33,123 bases of DNA from JBAWXE01 sp037144255 (GCA_037144255.1 JBAWXE010000020.1:1-33123); one strand, 5' to 3'. Counted from the first letter of the stretch, positions 15,623-25,845 are shown. Numbers and translations are program-made. The notes: generated from the sequence alone by a model not told the origin.

Positions 15623-15669
15623 AGTTTTTCAGCCCATTAATTACTCTATTCCTTACTTGCTAGAAATGA

Positions 15670-16689
15670 TCAAAATTTATAATCTAAGCCTAAAGCCCAA
15701 AGCTGTTTCATTTGCCACCAACCCAAACCCATTGCCGGTTCATTTTTATTAACCGAATTACCTATTTTATCTACATATTTATCTGAGTATGGTATAGAAT
15801 TATCATAAATAAGAGTAGCACCTAACGTGAGGCTGATAAATTTGGACATTTTCCATGAAAAATAACTATCAACAAGCACATATAGATCGCCAATACTATG
15901 TTTACGTACTACGTTGCCTAATGTGTCCTTTTGGTCTTTTGCCAAATAATCGGCATAAATATCTAACCTAGTTTTAAAGTATAGGATTTTTGAAAGTTTT
16001 ACTTGATAACGGCCTGAAAAATATGCCCCAAGCTGAAAACGTGAAGTTTTATTATAATCTATTCCAAATGCACCTGAAGGAGTACGACTGGTATAATATT
16101 TATCTGCAACAGTAAGACGAGCAGCAGCTGGTGATAAGAATATACTGATCTCCGTTCCTTTCCGGTACTCTAATCCGGGGGCTAGCGTAAAGTATGCAGG
16201 GGATAAAAATTTAGATGTGCTAAAAGTATCCCAACTAGGGTTTGTGTAATCACGGCCTTGAGTGAACTGTGATTTAAAATTGAACAAGCCGGAAATATAC
16301 ATGCCCTTGGAGGAATCTAAATGGAAACCATATTTAGATGTGTAGTCAATCCTATCATCCATTTTATGAGGTTTAAAACCATTAGAGTACGCATAGTATA
16401 AACTATATGCAAGATCCAGATTATTGGCCCATACTTTGTTGTGCATTAAATGAGTAAGAGATCCACTCAATCTGGAATTAACTGTTAATGAAGCTATCTC
16501 GCCACCCGATGACCAGTTGTGTAACAATCCTTCATCAAAACCTAAATGAAAGGTGCCACCATGTATCCATGCTACGGTATCTTTATTTGTCTCAATGTCT
16601 TTTTTTATTTCATCACCCGGTATATGTTGTGCGTATGAAAATTCTGTAAGTAAAAAAGCAGTAAGGGCAAGAAGAACTCTCCTCATCAT
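15670..16689 (-). CDS. DUF3078-like outer-membrane protein
   Basis: 339 residues with a signal peptide (MMRRVLLALTAFLLTEFSYAQ). The mature part starts with WIHGGTFHLGFDEGLLHNWSSGGE, the typical opening of the Bacteroidota DUF3078 family, and continues as alternating beta strands ending in an aromatic residue (LGLDYKF), which suggests an outer-membrane barrel. The function is unknown. Either of two adjacent ATGs (16689 or 16686) could be used. The gene lies 36 bases after gldB on the same strand and probably shares its transcript. Confidence 0.8.
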   Translation of the reverse strand: MMRRVLLALTAFLLTEFSYAQHIPGDEIKKDIETNKDTVAWIHGGTFHLGFDEGLLHNWSSGGEIASLTVNSRLSGSLTHLMHNKVWANNLDLAYSLYYAYSNGFKPHKMDDRIDYTSKYGFHLDSSKGMYISGLFNFKSQFTQGRDYTNPSWDTFSTSKFLSPAYFTLAPGLEYRKGTEISIFLSPAAARLTVADKYYTSRTPSGAFGIDYNKTSRFQLGAYFSGRYQVKLSKILYFKTRLDIYADYLAKDQKDTLGNVVRKHSIGDLYVLVDSYFSWKMSKFISLTLGATLIYDNSIPYSDKYVDKIGNSVNKNEPAMGLGWWQMKQLWALGLDYKF

Positions 16690-16725
16690 TTATTCGAAGT
16701 GTAATTAAAGAATATTAGTGATTAT

Positions 16726-17799
16726 TTATTTTGGCTTATATTTAGATTCTGACAAAAAGCGCTGTGCATCAGTGTTTCTAAACAATTCATCCATAGTCAT
16801 TTTAGGATGTTGTTGCATATAAGCATTCACAATTTGCAAACCCAAGTAAGTACCTACATTACCGGGGCTTTCCACCGGCATACCGGTAGCAGATGGTCCT
16901 TCACTTACGTAACCTAACACCTTTTGCCAGCTAACATCATACAACAGATTCTCATGCACAAAGAAATTATAGATCATGGCTTCATTGCCTTTGCACCAAT
17001 CCAATTGCTTTTGTGTATAGCCCAGTTTTGCACTATCCTTACAAAATGGAATTACCTTATTGAGAAAGTATTGTTCTTTACCACGTTGAATCATCATATC
17101 CAATAGTGTATTTTCTTTATCAGTAACGAAAGGATGATTCATTTCGTATATCACTTTGAATGCATTAGGCAATACATATTCCGGACGAAGATGAGCAGTC
17201 ATATACTCAGGAATACCTACTGATGCATAGTAAGGATATTTCTCTCCCAGATACATATCAAGACCTATGCACAATATCTTATCCTCATAAGTAAAAGCAC
17301 TGAGTTTTTGCAGACCTGAAGTGAAATAGACCACTTTTGGCACTACATAATTGGGATTGTAAAATTTCATGTATTGAAAACCCTTAGTTAGTTGTTCGTC
17401 CAATTGTTTAGTATCGGGAAAATGCTTAGCAACAGTGTCAAACAAACCACGATAGTCTTTATATGTCAGGAATACCCTTAAACCCTGTTGTATGGCAGCA
17501 CTGGTATCTACATATTTACCATCAATACCAAAGCCCAAAACTGTATCCAGATAGAAATTGAGGAAATCTGGGTATTTAGCAGATAATTTCTGTAGTCCGG
17601 CCGCTACCTGGTTAGTATCTAATTGGGCAAGGTCTTGGTCCAACCTTCTTGTTTGCAAAGACAGCTTGATAGCAGACACATCAGGCAGGTTTTCGCCATT
17701 ATTACAGCTTTGCACTAGTAATGTGATGATACTCATTACGATCAATATCCGTAAGTTCACAAAAAAGTTAGTTTTTAACCTATAGAAAGTCTTTATCAT
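16726..17799 (-). CDS. gldB: Gliding motility lipoprotein GldB homologue
   Basis: 357 residues. A basic n-region and hydrophobic segment lead to the lipobox L-V-Q-S-C with lipidated Cys32. The mature part resembles GldB: YPDFLNFYLDTVLGF, ICIGLDMYLGEKYPYY, and the C-terminal WCKGNEAMIYNFF and YLGLQIVNAYMQ segments. GldB is required for gliding and stability of the T9SS-associated machinery in Flavobacterium. It is found near nadE in several Bacteroidota, and nadE lies divergently nearby here. T9SS cargo in this window fits. A GldC gene is not visible. Confidence 0.85.
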   Translation of the reverse strand: MIKTFYRLKTNFFVNLRILIVMSIITLLVQSCNNGENLPDVSAIKLSLQTRRLDQDLAQLDTNQVAAGLQKLSAKYPDFLNFYLDTVLGFGIDGKYVDTSAAIQQGLRVFLTYKDYRGLFDTVAKHFPDTKQLDEQLTKGFQYMKFYNPNYVVPKVVYFTSGLQKLSAFTYEDKILCIGLDMYLGEKYPYYASVGIPEYMTAHLRPEYVLPNAFKVIYEMNHPFVTDKENTLLDMMIQRGKEQYFLNKVIPFCKDSAKLGYTQKQLDWCKGNEAMIYNFFVHENLLYDVSWQKVLGYVSEGPSATGMPVESPGNVGTYLGLQIVNAYMQQHPKMTMDELFRNTDAQRFLSESKYKPK

Positions 17800-17826
17800 C
17801 AGGAAATGCTTTTATTTTTACGTAGG

Positions 17827-17834
17827 CAAAAATA
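17827..17834 (-). promoter_or_regulatory. -7 box for gldB
   Basis: Minus-strand TATTTTTG, a full TAnnTTTG match, 27 bases upstream of the gldB ATG at 17799, in the 96-base divergent gap with the PorT-like gene. No clear -33 TTTG. Confidence 0.4.
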
Positions 17835-17895
17835 ACACTGCCGGCTGAATGATGCGATAATAATATCACATCAACACAACCAATCAAATGTTAAT

Positions 17896-18711
17896 ATGAA
17901 AAAAACACTGCTATTCTCTTTATTAACTTCTTTTATATCATTGGGTTCCCTAGCACAACAATATGATAATACAGCACCTGCTGGATTGGAAAGTTCTGCT
18001 AAGAGGCCACACCACATAGATATTAAAAAACTACACTTTGGTGCATATGTAGCACCTACTGTTACATGGATGCAACCAAATTCTTCAAAAAGTGAGGATC
18101 AAAAATATCATGTAGATGGTAATGGAAGTAAAATGGGTTATTTATGGGGATTGATGGCGGATTATTATTTTACTGAGAATTATGGTATAGCTACAGGTTT
18201 TAATTTAAACAGAGGTGGAGGTGAGATCATCACCTCTCTTATTCATGACCCCGGGCCTATTGCAAACACTGTCAAGTATGCGAATTTCAATTATAATCTT
18301 CAGTATTTGGACCTTCCTTTTGCATTGAAATTACGATCTGATGAATTTAAGAGCGGATTTAGTGTATTTGCGCAGATCGGTTTAACTCTGAAAATAAATA
18401 TCAGCAAAAAATCACGTTACATAGTGAACTACTATGATGAAAATGCAACATACCAATCGGCTACAGGAGATAATGAAATATTAAGAGGTGCACTGTCTAT
18501 TAATCCAATATTATTAGAAATGAATGTAGGTACCGGAATAGAATACCCAATTACAGATAAGCTCAGTTTCTACACTGGAATCTTTTTCAACAACGGATTT
18601 TTGCCTGATGTTACTAACCCTGAAAATTATTCTTTAGGTTACACCGGTAGTTTTAAAGACGCAAATACTCGTTTGAATAATTTCGCAATTCGTGTAGGTA
18701 TATTCTTTTGA
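17896..18711 (+). CDS. PorT-like outer-membrane beta-barrel protein
   Basis: 271 residues with a signal peptide ending SLGSLAQQ. The mature part shows the PorT/OMP beta-barrel pattern: LHFGAYVAPTVTWMQP, GYLWGLMADYYFTENYGIATGFNLN, YNLQYLDLPFALKLRS, FSVFAQIGLTLKI and a C-terminal LNNFAIRVGIFF strand ending in Phe. The conserved YLxxPxxLK motif is that of the outer-membrane beta-barrel (PorT-type) family, some members of which belong to T9SS, so an accessory role with gldB is possible but unproven. nadE starts 31 bases downstream on the same strand, probably in one transcript. Confidence 0.85.
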   Translation: MKKTLLFSLLTSFISLGSLAQQYDNTAPAGLESSAKRPHHIDIKKLHFGAYVAPTVTWMQPNSSKSEDQKYHVDGNGSKMGYLWGLMADYYFTENYGIATGFNLNRGGGEIITSLIHDPGPIANTVKYANFNYNLQYLDLPFALKLRSDEFKSGFSVFAQIGLTLKINISKKSRYIVNYYDENATYQSATGDNEILRGALSINPILLEMNVGTGIEYPITDKLSFYTGIFFNNGFLPDVTNPENYSLGYTGSFKDANTRLNNFAIRVGIFF

Positions 18712-18742
18712 GAAAAACCACACAAACATTTGGTACCATGAT

Positions 18743-20425
18743 ATGAAAATATTTCTAGCACAACAGAATTATCATATAGGAAACTTTGAGGCTAACACTC
18801 ACAAAATCATAGCGGCTATACTTGAAGCAAAACAACAAGGTGGAGACCTTATAGTATTCTCTGAGTTAGCTATATGCGGATATCCTCCAAGAGATTTTTT
18901 AGAATTCAATGACTTTATTGAAAATTGTCTGAGCTCAATAGACAAAATAAAAGAGCATGCAGATACTATAGGTGTATTAGTAGGTGGCCCTTCTCGCAAC
19001 CCTACTAAAGAAGGGAAAGAACTGTTCAATTCTGCCTATCTGTTATTTAATAAAGAGATAAAAGGCATAGTACATAAAACTTTACTTCCTACTTACGACA
19101 TCTTCGACGAATACCGATATTTCGAACCTGGGTATGAATGGAATGTTTTGGAATTCAAAGGCATGAAGCTAGCCGTTACTATATGTGAGGACATCTGGAA
19201 CCTAGGGAATAATCCATTATATCGAATTTGCCCTATGGATATACTGATGCAACAACAGCCCGACATTATGATCAATCTGAGTGCATCACCATTTGACTAT
19301 CTACATGCCGGTGGCCGAAAAAGCATTGTTAAACAAAATGTACTTAAGTATAAAATACCCATGATCTACTGCAATGCAGTAGGTTCACAAACGGAGATAG
19401 TATTTGATGGTGGTTCTATAGTAATGAATGCTACTCAGGATATTATAGCTGAGCTTCCCTACTTTACTGAAGCACTGCAACATGTCACGATAAACTATAA
19501 GGGCTCATTTCAAGAGTCAATATTAGCAGTAGCATCTGAAGTGCCTCTCATTGAAAACTTACCTAAATATTTCAATTCTACAATTGCTATCAATGAGATA
19601 CACGAAGCTTTATTAATGGGCATTCGTGATTACTTCAACAAAATGGGTTTTACAAAGGCTATTGTAGCCTCGTCAGGCGGCATTGATAGCGCAGTAGTAT
19701 TGGCATTAGCGTGTGAGGCTCTGGGTGCAAAAAATGTACATGCATTGCTATTGCCATCACAATATTCTACAGACCACTCTGTGAGCGATGCTGAACAACT
19801 ATCCAAAAATTTGGGCAATGAATACAATATATTCCCTATAAAAGATGTGTTCAACTCATACATACAAACATTACAACCAATATTTAAAGACCTTCCATTC
19901 AATGTGGCAGAAGAGAATCTGCAATCGCGTATTCGTGGAGCATTAGTAATGGCATATTCCAATAAGTTTGGATCGATCTTACTTAATACTTCCAATAAGA
20001 GTGAATTAGCTACCGGCTATGGAACACTGTATGGAGATATGGCAGGGGGATTGGGCGTATTAGGTGATCTGTATAAAATGCAAGTATATGCATTGGCTCG
20101 TTATATTAATAGGAATGGGGAGATCATACCTCAAAACATCATAGACAAAGCTCCTAGTGCAGAATTAAGACCTGATCAAAAAGATAGTGATAGCTTACCT
20201 GAATACGATGTTTTAGACCCTATATTATATCAATATATAGAACGCCGTCAAGGCCCTAAAGAGATTGTGGCATTGGGCAATGACCCAGTACTAGTAAACA
20301 GAATACTGAAGCTAGTAAATACCAATGAATATAAACGCAATCAATTCTGCCCTATTATCCGTGTTTCTCCAAAGGCATTTGGTGTAGGTCGCAGAGTACC
20401 CATTGTGGGCAAATACTTGTCTTAA
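18743..20425 (+). CDS. nadE: Glutamine-dependent NAD+ synthetase
   Basis: 560 residues. It makes NAD+ from deamido-NAD+, ATP and glutamine, the last step of NAD synthesis. The N-terminal nitrilase-fold glutaminase (about 1-260) has the triad E41 (FSELAICGYPPRD), K112 (VHKTLLPTYDIF) and C148 (VTICEDIW). The C-terminal synthetase has the PP-loop SSGGIDSA at 310-317 and the NKSELATGYGTLYGDMAGG segment. The length is normal for the two-domain type. It follows the PorT-like gene and ends at a strong terminator. Confidence 0.96.
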   Translation: MKIFLAQQNYHIGNFEANTHKIIAAILEAKQQGGDLIVFSELAICGYPPRDFLEFNDFIENCLSSIDKIKEHADTIGVLVGGPSRNPTKEGKELFNSAYLLFNKEIKGIVHKTLLPTYDIFDEYRYFEPGYEWNVLEFKGMKLAVTICEDIWNLGNNPLYRICPMDILMQQQPDIMINLSASPFDYLHAGGRKSIVKQNVLKYKIPMIYCNAVGSQTEIVFDGGSIVMNATQDIIAELPYFTEALQHVTINYKGSFQESILAVASEVPLIENLPKYFNSTIAINEIHEALLMGIRDYFNKMGFTKAIVASSGGIDSAVVLALACEALGAKNVHALLLPSQYSTDHSVSDAEQLSKNLGNEYNIFPIKDVFNSYIQTLQPIFKDLPFNVAEENLQSRIRGALVMAYSNKFGSILLNTSNKSELATGYGTLYGDMAGGLGVLGDLYKMQVYALARYINRNGEIIPQNIIDKAPSAELRPDQKDSDSLPEYDVLDPILYQYIERRQGPKEIVALGNDPVLVNRILKLVNTNEYKRNQFCPIIRVSPKAFGVGRRVPIVGKYLS

Positions 20426-20454
20426 AGAATGAATATTTTACAGAATAATTACAA

Positions 20455-20495
20455 CAAATAAAAAAACCTCATCATTTGATGAGGTTTTTTATTTG
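20455..20495. terminator. Strong bidirectional terminator after nadE
   Basis: AAAAAACCTCATC (20461-20473) and GATGAGGTTTTTT (20478-20490) pair perfectly around ATTT, with an outer CAAAT/ATTTG extension after a one-base bulge. The T run makes a classic intrinsic terminator on the plus strand and, by symmetry, on the minus strand for the convergent T9SS type B gene that ends at 20514. Confidence 0.9.
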
Positions 20496-20513
20496 TTAGA
20501 TATGAATTTCGAA

Positions 20514-23500
20514 TTATCGTATCAGAGTAATATTACCTTGTTTGGTAACCTTATTTCCGGCATATGTATAACCTTCTAAAACGTATACATATACACCTAA
20601 TGGTTGCGGTTCACCTTTATAGTCTCCATTCCAACCTTCATTTATATCACTAGTTTCGAACACTTTATTACCCCATCTATTATAGATAGTAAAGAGTTTT
20701 ACAGTAGCAATACCACTATTCACCAGCTTCAGTTTACCATTAGGACCTGTACCAGGAGTAAATACATTAGGCATATTTATGTAAGAGTCCGGACTCACAA
20801 ATACATCGATAGAATCTGATGATTTACAGCCATTCTCTGTAGTACCAAACAGATAATATTTAGTATCAACCACAGGATTAACTACCGGGTTAGAAATATT
20901 ACCACTACTCAAACCAATAGTAGGTGTCCAAGTATAGTATAGACAATTACCTTCAGGATTCATCATGTAGTAATCTCCAGGATATAATCTTACAGAATCC
21001 GGCAAGCTAACTACGGCACCAGGATAAACAGTAACTCTTACTGATTCAGTATCCTTACAACCGATATCATTCATACCTATTACATTGTATGAAGTAGTAT
21101 TAATAGGCCATACATTAGGTGATGCGCTATGTATATCATCAATGTAGAAATCAGGTGTCCATGTTACGGATACCAGATTGGTACCACTAGTACTTAACTG
21201 CACTGTATCTCTAGGACAAATATATCTTTCAGGAGACAACATCAGGAAGTGATAAGGGATAACGTTATAAATAGCGGTATCCTGACCTTTACAACCATTA
21301 GGAGTCGACAATGTCAAAATAACTGTATCCGTTACATAACCGGTAAATACTGATAATGGTAGATGTGGAAAATCTATTTGATTTGCGATTGTAGTACCAT
21401 CTGCTTTTGTCCACAAATAGGTGTATAATGGATAATTAGTAGGTGTATCTATTACACTCAAATGAATAGAATCACTATAGCAAATAACACGATCAGGACC
21501 CACATTTACATAAGGAGTAGGTTCAAGATGTACGTTCACTCGGAGAATACTATCAGCACAGCCAGGATAACTAGCAACTACCGTATAGGTTTCTGTTTGT
21601 CCCCAAGCTAAACCACCAAACATATATGGAGGCACCGGTGTAATTGTTGGATTAATGATTGAAGTACTTGAAACCCCAGTTGGAGGATTCCAACTATATG
21701 TATATAAAGGATCACCTGTGCCTTGAATTACTATTGTAGGCGGTGTGGTATAATTATAACACATAGTAGTATCTTTTGGATTTACATCATATCCTTGCAA
21801 TACATTTACATGGACAGTATCCAATTTACTACACAATACGAGAGTATCTCCTCCGGTAACCGGAGTAACAGTTAATACGTAAGTAGTTGTATTAGGAGGA
21901 GAAACAACTAAGGTATCTGATGTGGCACTTCCTATAACATAGGTAGTAGGAGACCATGTGTAAAGATACTTAGTGTTAGAATCAGGAGCTACTACATTTG
22001 TATTAAGCGTAATTAGATTGTGAATACATGTAGTAACAGTTAATGGGCTGGTACCGAATGCAGGCAATTTAGGTGTCCTAATTGTTATGGTATCAGTATT
22101 CTGATTACAGAATACGGGCACATCAGATGTTACTACATAATGTGTGACACCAGTTACAGCTGTTACTATTGGATTAGGACAAGTAGTACAACTTAAACTT
22201 GCTGCAGTAGCTGTACTATTAGTATCCGGTATTACTGTCCAAGTAAAGGTATGACCTCCAGTTGCTGATAATTGAACTTGTGTACCTGGGCATACAGTAC
22301 TATCATGTAATGCAACAGTTTTAGGCCAAATATAAATAGGTATAGTAAATGTACCAGGGATTGGAATTCCAGGTGGTCTGCAAGAGGAATCCATTGCCAC
22401 AATGGTTAAATATCTAAGACCGGTATCCGTTAATCCCGGTGTCCAAGATAAGCATGTAATAGTAGAATCTGACAAAGTATTTGTTGATGTGGTAACAGAA
22501 CCAGGCATAACAGCGGTATGGTTATTAGAAGAAACGATCACCGAACCAATATCAAGTGTATCTTTTGCTGGACTAGTAAAACCTTTCAAGTTCCAACAGA
22601 ATGTCATGGGTTTGCCGGCACAACCTACAACAGTACCTGCCTGATCTTGACAGCCTTGGAAATTAGCATCCATCAAATTAAGAGCCAATGTCGGAGGGTT
22701 ACAAGTACGAATGATGATCTGAATATCACGCATAACTGAGCCAATCTGAATACCATTTCTATATTCTTTACACAATACTGTAACAACCACAATTTGTAAA
22801 GCATTAGCAGTAAATGATAATTGCCCTGAATTTGGATTGAAAGTGAATGTGTTACCTGTACCAAATGGGTTATTGGTCAAATTAAAAGCAGCTGATGTAA
22901 ATGGAATGGCAGTAGGGTTGGGTGGGAAAACACAACCTGTAGCTGGATCTGGACCTGTACGAGGTTGTATTATAGAAAACACCAAGGAATCATTATTAGG
23001 ATCTACACCTCCATTATTGAAAGTGAAAGGATGATTTACACAGCAATATGGTACAGGCTTTATAGAAAAATATGGAGATGTATTACCCTGTGCATCTAAG
23101 TTATCAAAGGTTGCTTCTACATACAATATCTGTGCACCCGGGTTAACTAAATTGGTAATTGCTGCGTTTCTCGCATTAATACCTGTATAGAAGCGCCAAT
23201 AGTTAGCTCTGGACGGCAAAGTTACTAATGCCGTATACCACCACTCTCTATAACCTGGGATAGTACCACCACTACAGGTTGTAGGATAACTTGGACAACC
23301 TAAAGAAACAGGCCATCCATTAGGGTGCCCATCAGGTAAGGTAGTGATCTTAGTCATCACAACACTGTTTGAGAACTGCGGATTTGTTGCACTGATGGTA
23401 GATGAGTAGTTATCATAACACAGAGTTACTGTGGCAGGCACATCAATACCAGAACAATCTCGATAGAATTTGAAGTAAACCCTATAAGTGGAATCACTGA

Positions 23501-23618
23501 CCCACTCATAAATTATTTCGCCACCGGCAGCGTGCGATGCTTTCGCCTTATTAGGTGAAAGAACTGAAAAAAACAGTGAAAAACACACGAACAGAAAAAG
23601 AGTAAATCTTTTCATCAT
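20514..23618 (-). CDS. T9SS type B sorting-domain protein (gliding motility-associated C-terminal domain)
   Basis: 1034 residues. The signal peptide is followed by SHAAGGEIIYEWVSDSTYRVYFKFYRDCSG, an opening shared by many large Bacteroidota surface proteins. The middle is a long run of Thr- and Ser-rich beta-sandwich (PKD/Ig-like) domains, with many paired Cys. The last ~85 residues (MPNVFTPGTGPNGKL, VKLFTIYNRWGNKVFETSDINEGWNGDYKGEPQPLG, ending ITLIR) form the type B T9SS sorting domain (CHU_C family). It should be exported by T9SS and retained on or released from the surface. Two adjacent ATGs are possible. The gene is a single unit between nadE (convergent) and the GT9 gene. Confidence 0.92.
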   Translation of the reverse strand: MMKRFTLFLFVCFSLFFSVLSPNKAKASHAAGGEIIYEWVSDSTYRVYFKFYRDCSGIDVPATVTLCYDNYSSTISATNPQFSNSVVMTKITTLPDGHPNGWPVSLGCPSYPTTCSGGTIPGYREWWYTALVTLPSRANYWRFYTGINARNAAITNLVNPGAQILYVEATFDNLDAQGNTSPYFSIKPVPYCCVNHPFTFNNGGVDPNNDSLVFSIIQPRTGPDPATGCVFPPNPTAIPFTSAAFNLTNNPFGTGNTFTFNPNSGQLSFTANALQIVVVTVLCKEYRNGIQIGSVMRDIQIIIRTCNPPTLALNLMDANFQGCQDQAGTVVGCAGKPMTFCWNLKGFTSPAKDTLDIGSVIVSSNNHTAVMPGSVTTSTNTLSDSTITCLSWTPGLTDTGLRYLTIVAMDSSCRPPGIPIPGTFTIPIYIWPKTVALHDSTVCPGTQVQLSATGGHTFTWTVIPDTNSTATAASLSCTTCPNPIVTAVTGVTHYVVTSDVPVFCNQNTDTITIRTPKLPAFGTSPLTVTTCIHNLITLNTNVVAPDSNTKYLYTWSPTTYVIGSATSDTLVVSPPNTTTYVLTVTPVTGGDTLVLCSKLDTVHVNVLQGYDVNPKDTTMCYNYTTPPTIVIQGTGDPLYTYSWNPPTGVSSTSIINPTITPVPPYMFGGLAWGQTETYTVVASYPGCADSILRVNVHLEPTPYVNVGPDRVICYSDSIHLSVIDTPTNYPLYTYLWTKADGTTIANQIDFPHLPLSVFTGYVTDTVILTLSTPNGCKGQDTAIYNVIPYHFLMLSPERYICPRDTVQLSTSGTNLVSVTWTPDFYIDDIHSASPNVWPINTTSYNVIGMNDIGCKDTESVRVTVYPGAVVSLPDSVRLYPGDYYMMNPEGNCLYYTWTPTIGLSSGNISNPVVNPVVDTKYYLFGTTENGCKSSDSIDVFVSPDSYINMPNVFTPGTGPNGKLKLVNSGIATVKLFTIYNRWGNKVFETSDINEGWNGDYKGEPQPLGVYVYVLEGYTYAGNKVTKQGNITLIR

Positions 23619-23652
23619 GATAAAAAATTAACTTTTAGATAATTACTTCAAA

Positions 23653-23660
23653 CAAATATA
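23653..23660 (-). promoter_or_regulatory. -7 box for the T9SS type B cargo gene
   Basis: Minus-strand TATATTTG, a full TAnnTTTG match, 34 bases upstream of the ATG at 23618. The region is AT-rich, so a chance match is possible. Confidence 0.4.
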
Positions 23661-23796
23661 TACAAAACAGAATAAAAATTATACTGATTATACATTAATA
23701 ATAATAGTATATTAAATTATTTGACCACAAAATAATATACACTATTAATATGGGTCAATATAAAAGACATACGATATACTCTAAAGGTTGGAAAAA

Positions 23797-24798
23797 TTAC
23801 CAAAACTTTCTGATATTTTTTTCCACATCATTCATATCCAATGAATTCATACATTTAAAATGCCCCTTAGGGCATTTTCCATAGCCCAATTTACTACACG
23901 GATGACACCATAACTGCTTGTTTTCCATAAGAATAGACTGAGGGGCTACCCTTTCTTTCAAATTATTATATCCATAATATGGAAACATTCCCATTTCTGG
24001 AGAAGTGTTTCCCCAAAATGATATAATAGGCTTTTTAAATGCTGCAGCTATATGCATAAGCCCTGTATCGTTGCTTACTATCACTTTTGCCCTATTCACA
24101 AGATCAGCAGATTCATTCAAATTGAACTTTCCACAGGCATTATATATTTTCACAGGGTCTTGTGCTGCTATCAGCAGTGCATTATCTCTATCTTCCGGCC
24201 CACCTAATAATATTACAGGATAGGGCACTAAAGCACAAAATCTTTTCCATTGTTCTATTGGTAGTTTTTTGGTTTCATATGAACCTCCAACTACACAACC
24301 TACAAAACCTGCCCAATGACTCATTGGAATATCCTTATGAATTACTACTGCTTGCTCTGGGATGAAGTAATCTAAACCCTGACCATCATTGTGTATCCCC
24401 AAAGGTTTTATAGCATCAAAGTAACGATCTACAATACTTTGATCGGGCATTAAATTGATCTTAAAATTTACCAGCAACCATTTTTTGACATTGAGTTTTG
24501 AGAAAGTATAGTTTTCAACTTTCAATGCTTTCTTAACTCTTGCAGTACGTAAGTTATTATGCAAGTCTATGACATGATCGAACTTTTCTTTTTTCAATTC
24601 ATCAATAACTACATTCAGATCATTTTCAAGATAATGTAATTTATCGATGTGGGGATTATGTGCTACAGTAGATCTGTATTCAGCTTTAGTCAAGTAGTGT
24701 ATCTTACAATCGGGGCGTTGTTGTCTCAAACAACGCACTATTGGTGAAGTTAAAACAATATCCCCAATAGATGAGAAGCGGATGATCAATACCTTCAT
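23797..24798 (-). CDS. Glycosyltransferase family 9 (heptosyltransferase-like)
   Basis: 333 residues. The N-terminus KVLIIRFSSIGDIVLTSP is the classic GT9 start, and the C-terminal half has VILLGGPEDR and SNDTGLMHIAAAFKKPIISFWGNTSP, the nucleotide-sugar binding core of the GT-B fold. GT9 enzymes such as WaaC/WaaF transfer ADP-heptose to the lipopolysaccharide core; the exact sugar and acceptor in Bacteroidota are uncertain. A C-terminal Cys-rich stretch (WCHPCSKLGYGKCPKGHFKC) is present. It lies 66 bases after the LysM gene, in a minus-strand run that starts with purB. Confidence 0.9.
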   Translation of the reverse strand: MKVLIIRFSSIGDIVLTSPIVRCLRQQRPDCKIHYLTKAEYRSTVAHNPHIDKLHYLENDLNVVIDELKKEKFDHVIDLHNNLRTARVKKALKVENYTFSKLNVKKWLLVNFKINLMPDQSIVDRYFDAIKPLGIHNDGQGLDYFIPEQAVVIHKDIPMSHWAGFVGCVVGGSYETKKLPIEQWKRFCALVPYPVILLGGPEDRDNALLIAAQDPVKIYNACGKFNLNESADLVNRAKVIVSNDTGLMHIAAAFKKPIISFWGNTSPEMGMFPYYGYNNLKERVAPQSILMENKQLWCHPCSKLGYGKCPKGHFKCMNSLDMNDVEKNIRKFW

Positions 24799-24864
24799 AA
24801 AGTGAATCTGTAAACTTAAAGAATTTGAAAACTATTATTCTGATGTATTGATATTACTGCATGT

Positions 24865-25788
24865 TTATTGTTGCTCCACATAAGTCAACTCAGCCCAACC
24901 TTTACTATCTGATATATTGAGTGTAGTTTTAGCATTACTGCTTATAGCAATGATGCAATTATAGTATTGTTTTGTAGCAGGTACAGGGCCCAAAACCTTT
25001 ACATACACTGTTTTATCTGTACCCGGGATATATACTTTTATGATAGTGCCTTTGGGAGTAACATTATGAAATGCATAGTATACAGTATCATTGCCCGCAC
25101 CCATATTAAAGAATGCAACAGAACCCTTTTCTGTTGTTACGTTCTTTCCGTTATCAGTTTGTTTGGTATATGTGCGCTGAGGCTCAGGCATTTTAGACAA
25201 GGTGTCTATTTTCTTTTTTACAGGTATCAACTGTACGGTCTCTCCTTTATTTTTGCTTTTGATGGTTTCAACAACAGGTTGTTTAGTAACAGTAGTTGAT
25301 GGCTTAACATTCTGTTCAGATTTTACCCCTTGACAAGCATCACATCTTACCCAGCCCACTAGTAATATCTGATTTGCACTGATGCTATTACCTGACAATT
25401 CGTTCCATTGTACTAATACACTTTGCGAAACATGCGATGATCTGGCAATTCGATTCAAATTATCGTGTGCTTGAGTCTTATAGTACAATGGCACTCCATC
25501 ACGAGAATTCAAAGGTGCACTGCTCAGCCTATTATATTCTCCTACAGGTACCACTACCTTTTTATTGCCTGTTATATCTTCCTGATAAGTCAGCCCATTG
25601 GCATCTGCCAGTACGGCAGTAGGAACATGAAAACGTTGAGATACTTGAAAAATGGTCTCATTCTTCTTAGGCTTATAAGACATTACCCATTCACCTTCTT
25701 GAGTACCCACATATAAGCTGTCACTTTTCTGTGCAAATGAAGCAGTAGAAAATAAAGTAACAATAAACAATGACAATATTCTTTTCAT
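24865..25788 (-). CDS. Secreted protein with two LysM-like domains
   Basis: 307 residues with a signal peptide (MKRILSLFIVTLFSTASFAQ). Two LysM-like motifs are seen: about 38-82 (KKNETIFQVSQRFHVPTAVLADANG) and about 103-148 (KTQAHDNLNRIARSSHVSQSVLVQWNELS). LysM domains bind peptidoglycan GlcNAc, so the protein is probably periplasmic and wall-associated. A Lys, Thr and Gln-rich linker follows, then a ~100-residue beta-rich C-terminal domain with no recognised catalytic residues. It sits between the RsmF-like and GT9 genes on the same strand. Confidence 0.85.
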   Translation of the reverse strand: MKRILSLFIVTLFSTASFAQKSDSLYVGTQEGEWVMSYKPKKNETIFQVSQRFHVPTAVLADANGLTYQEDITGNKKVVVPVGEYNRLSSAPLNSRDGVPLYYKTQAHDNLNRIARSSHVSQSVLVQWNELSGNSISANQILLVGWVRCDACQGVKSEQNVKPSTTVTKQPVVETIKSKNKGETVQLIPVKKKIDTLSKMPEPQRTYTKQTDNGKNVTTEKGSVAFFNMGAGNDTVYYAFHNVTPKGTIIKVYIPGTDKTVYVKVLGPVPATKQYYNCIIAISSNAKTTLNISDSKGWAELTYVEQQ

Positions 25789-25845
25789 ACCTGAAATATG
25801 CAGCTAAATTAATGCATGAAATTACAATATTTACAACCAATCAGC

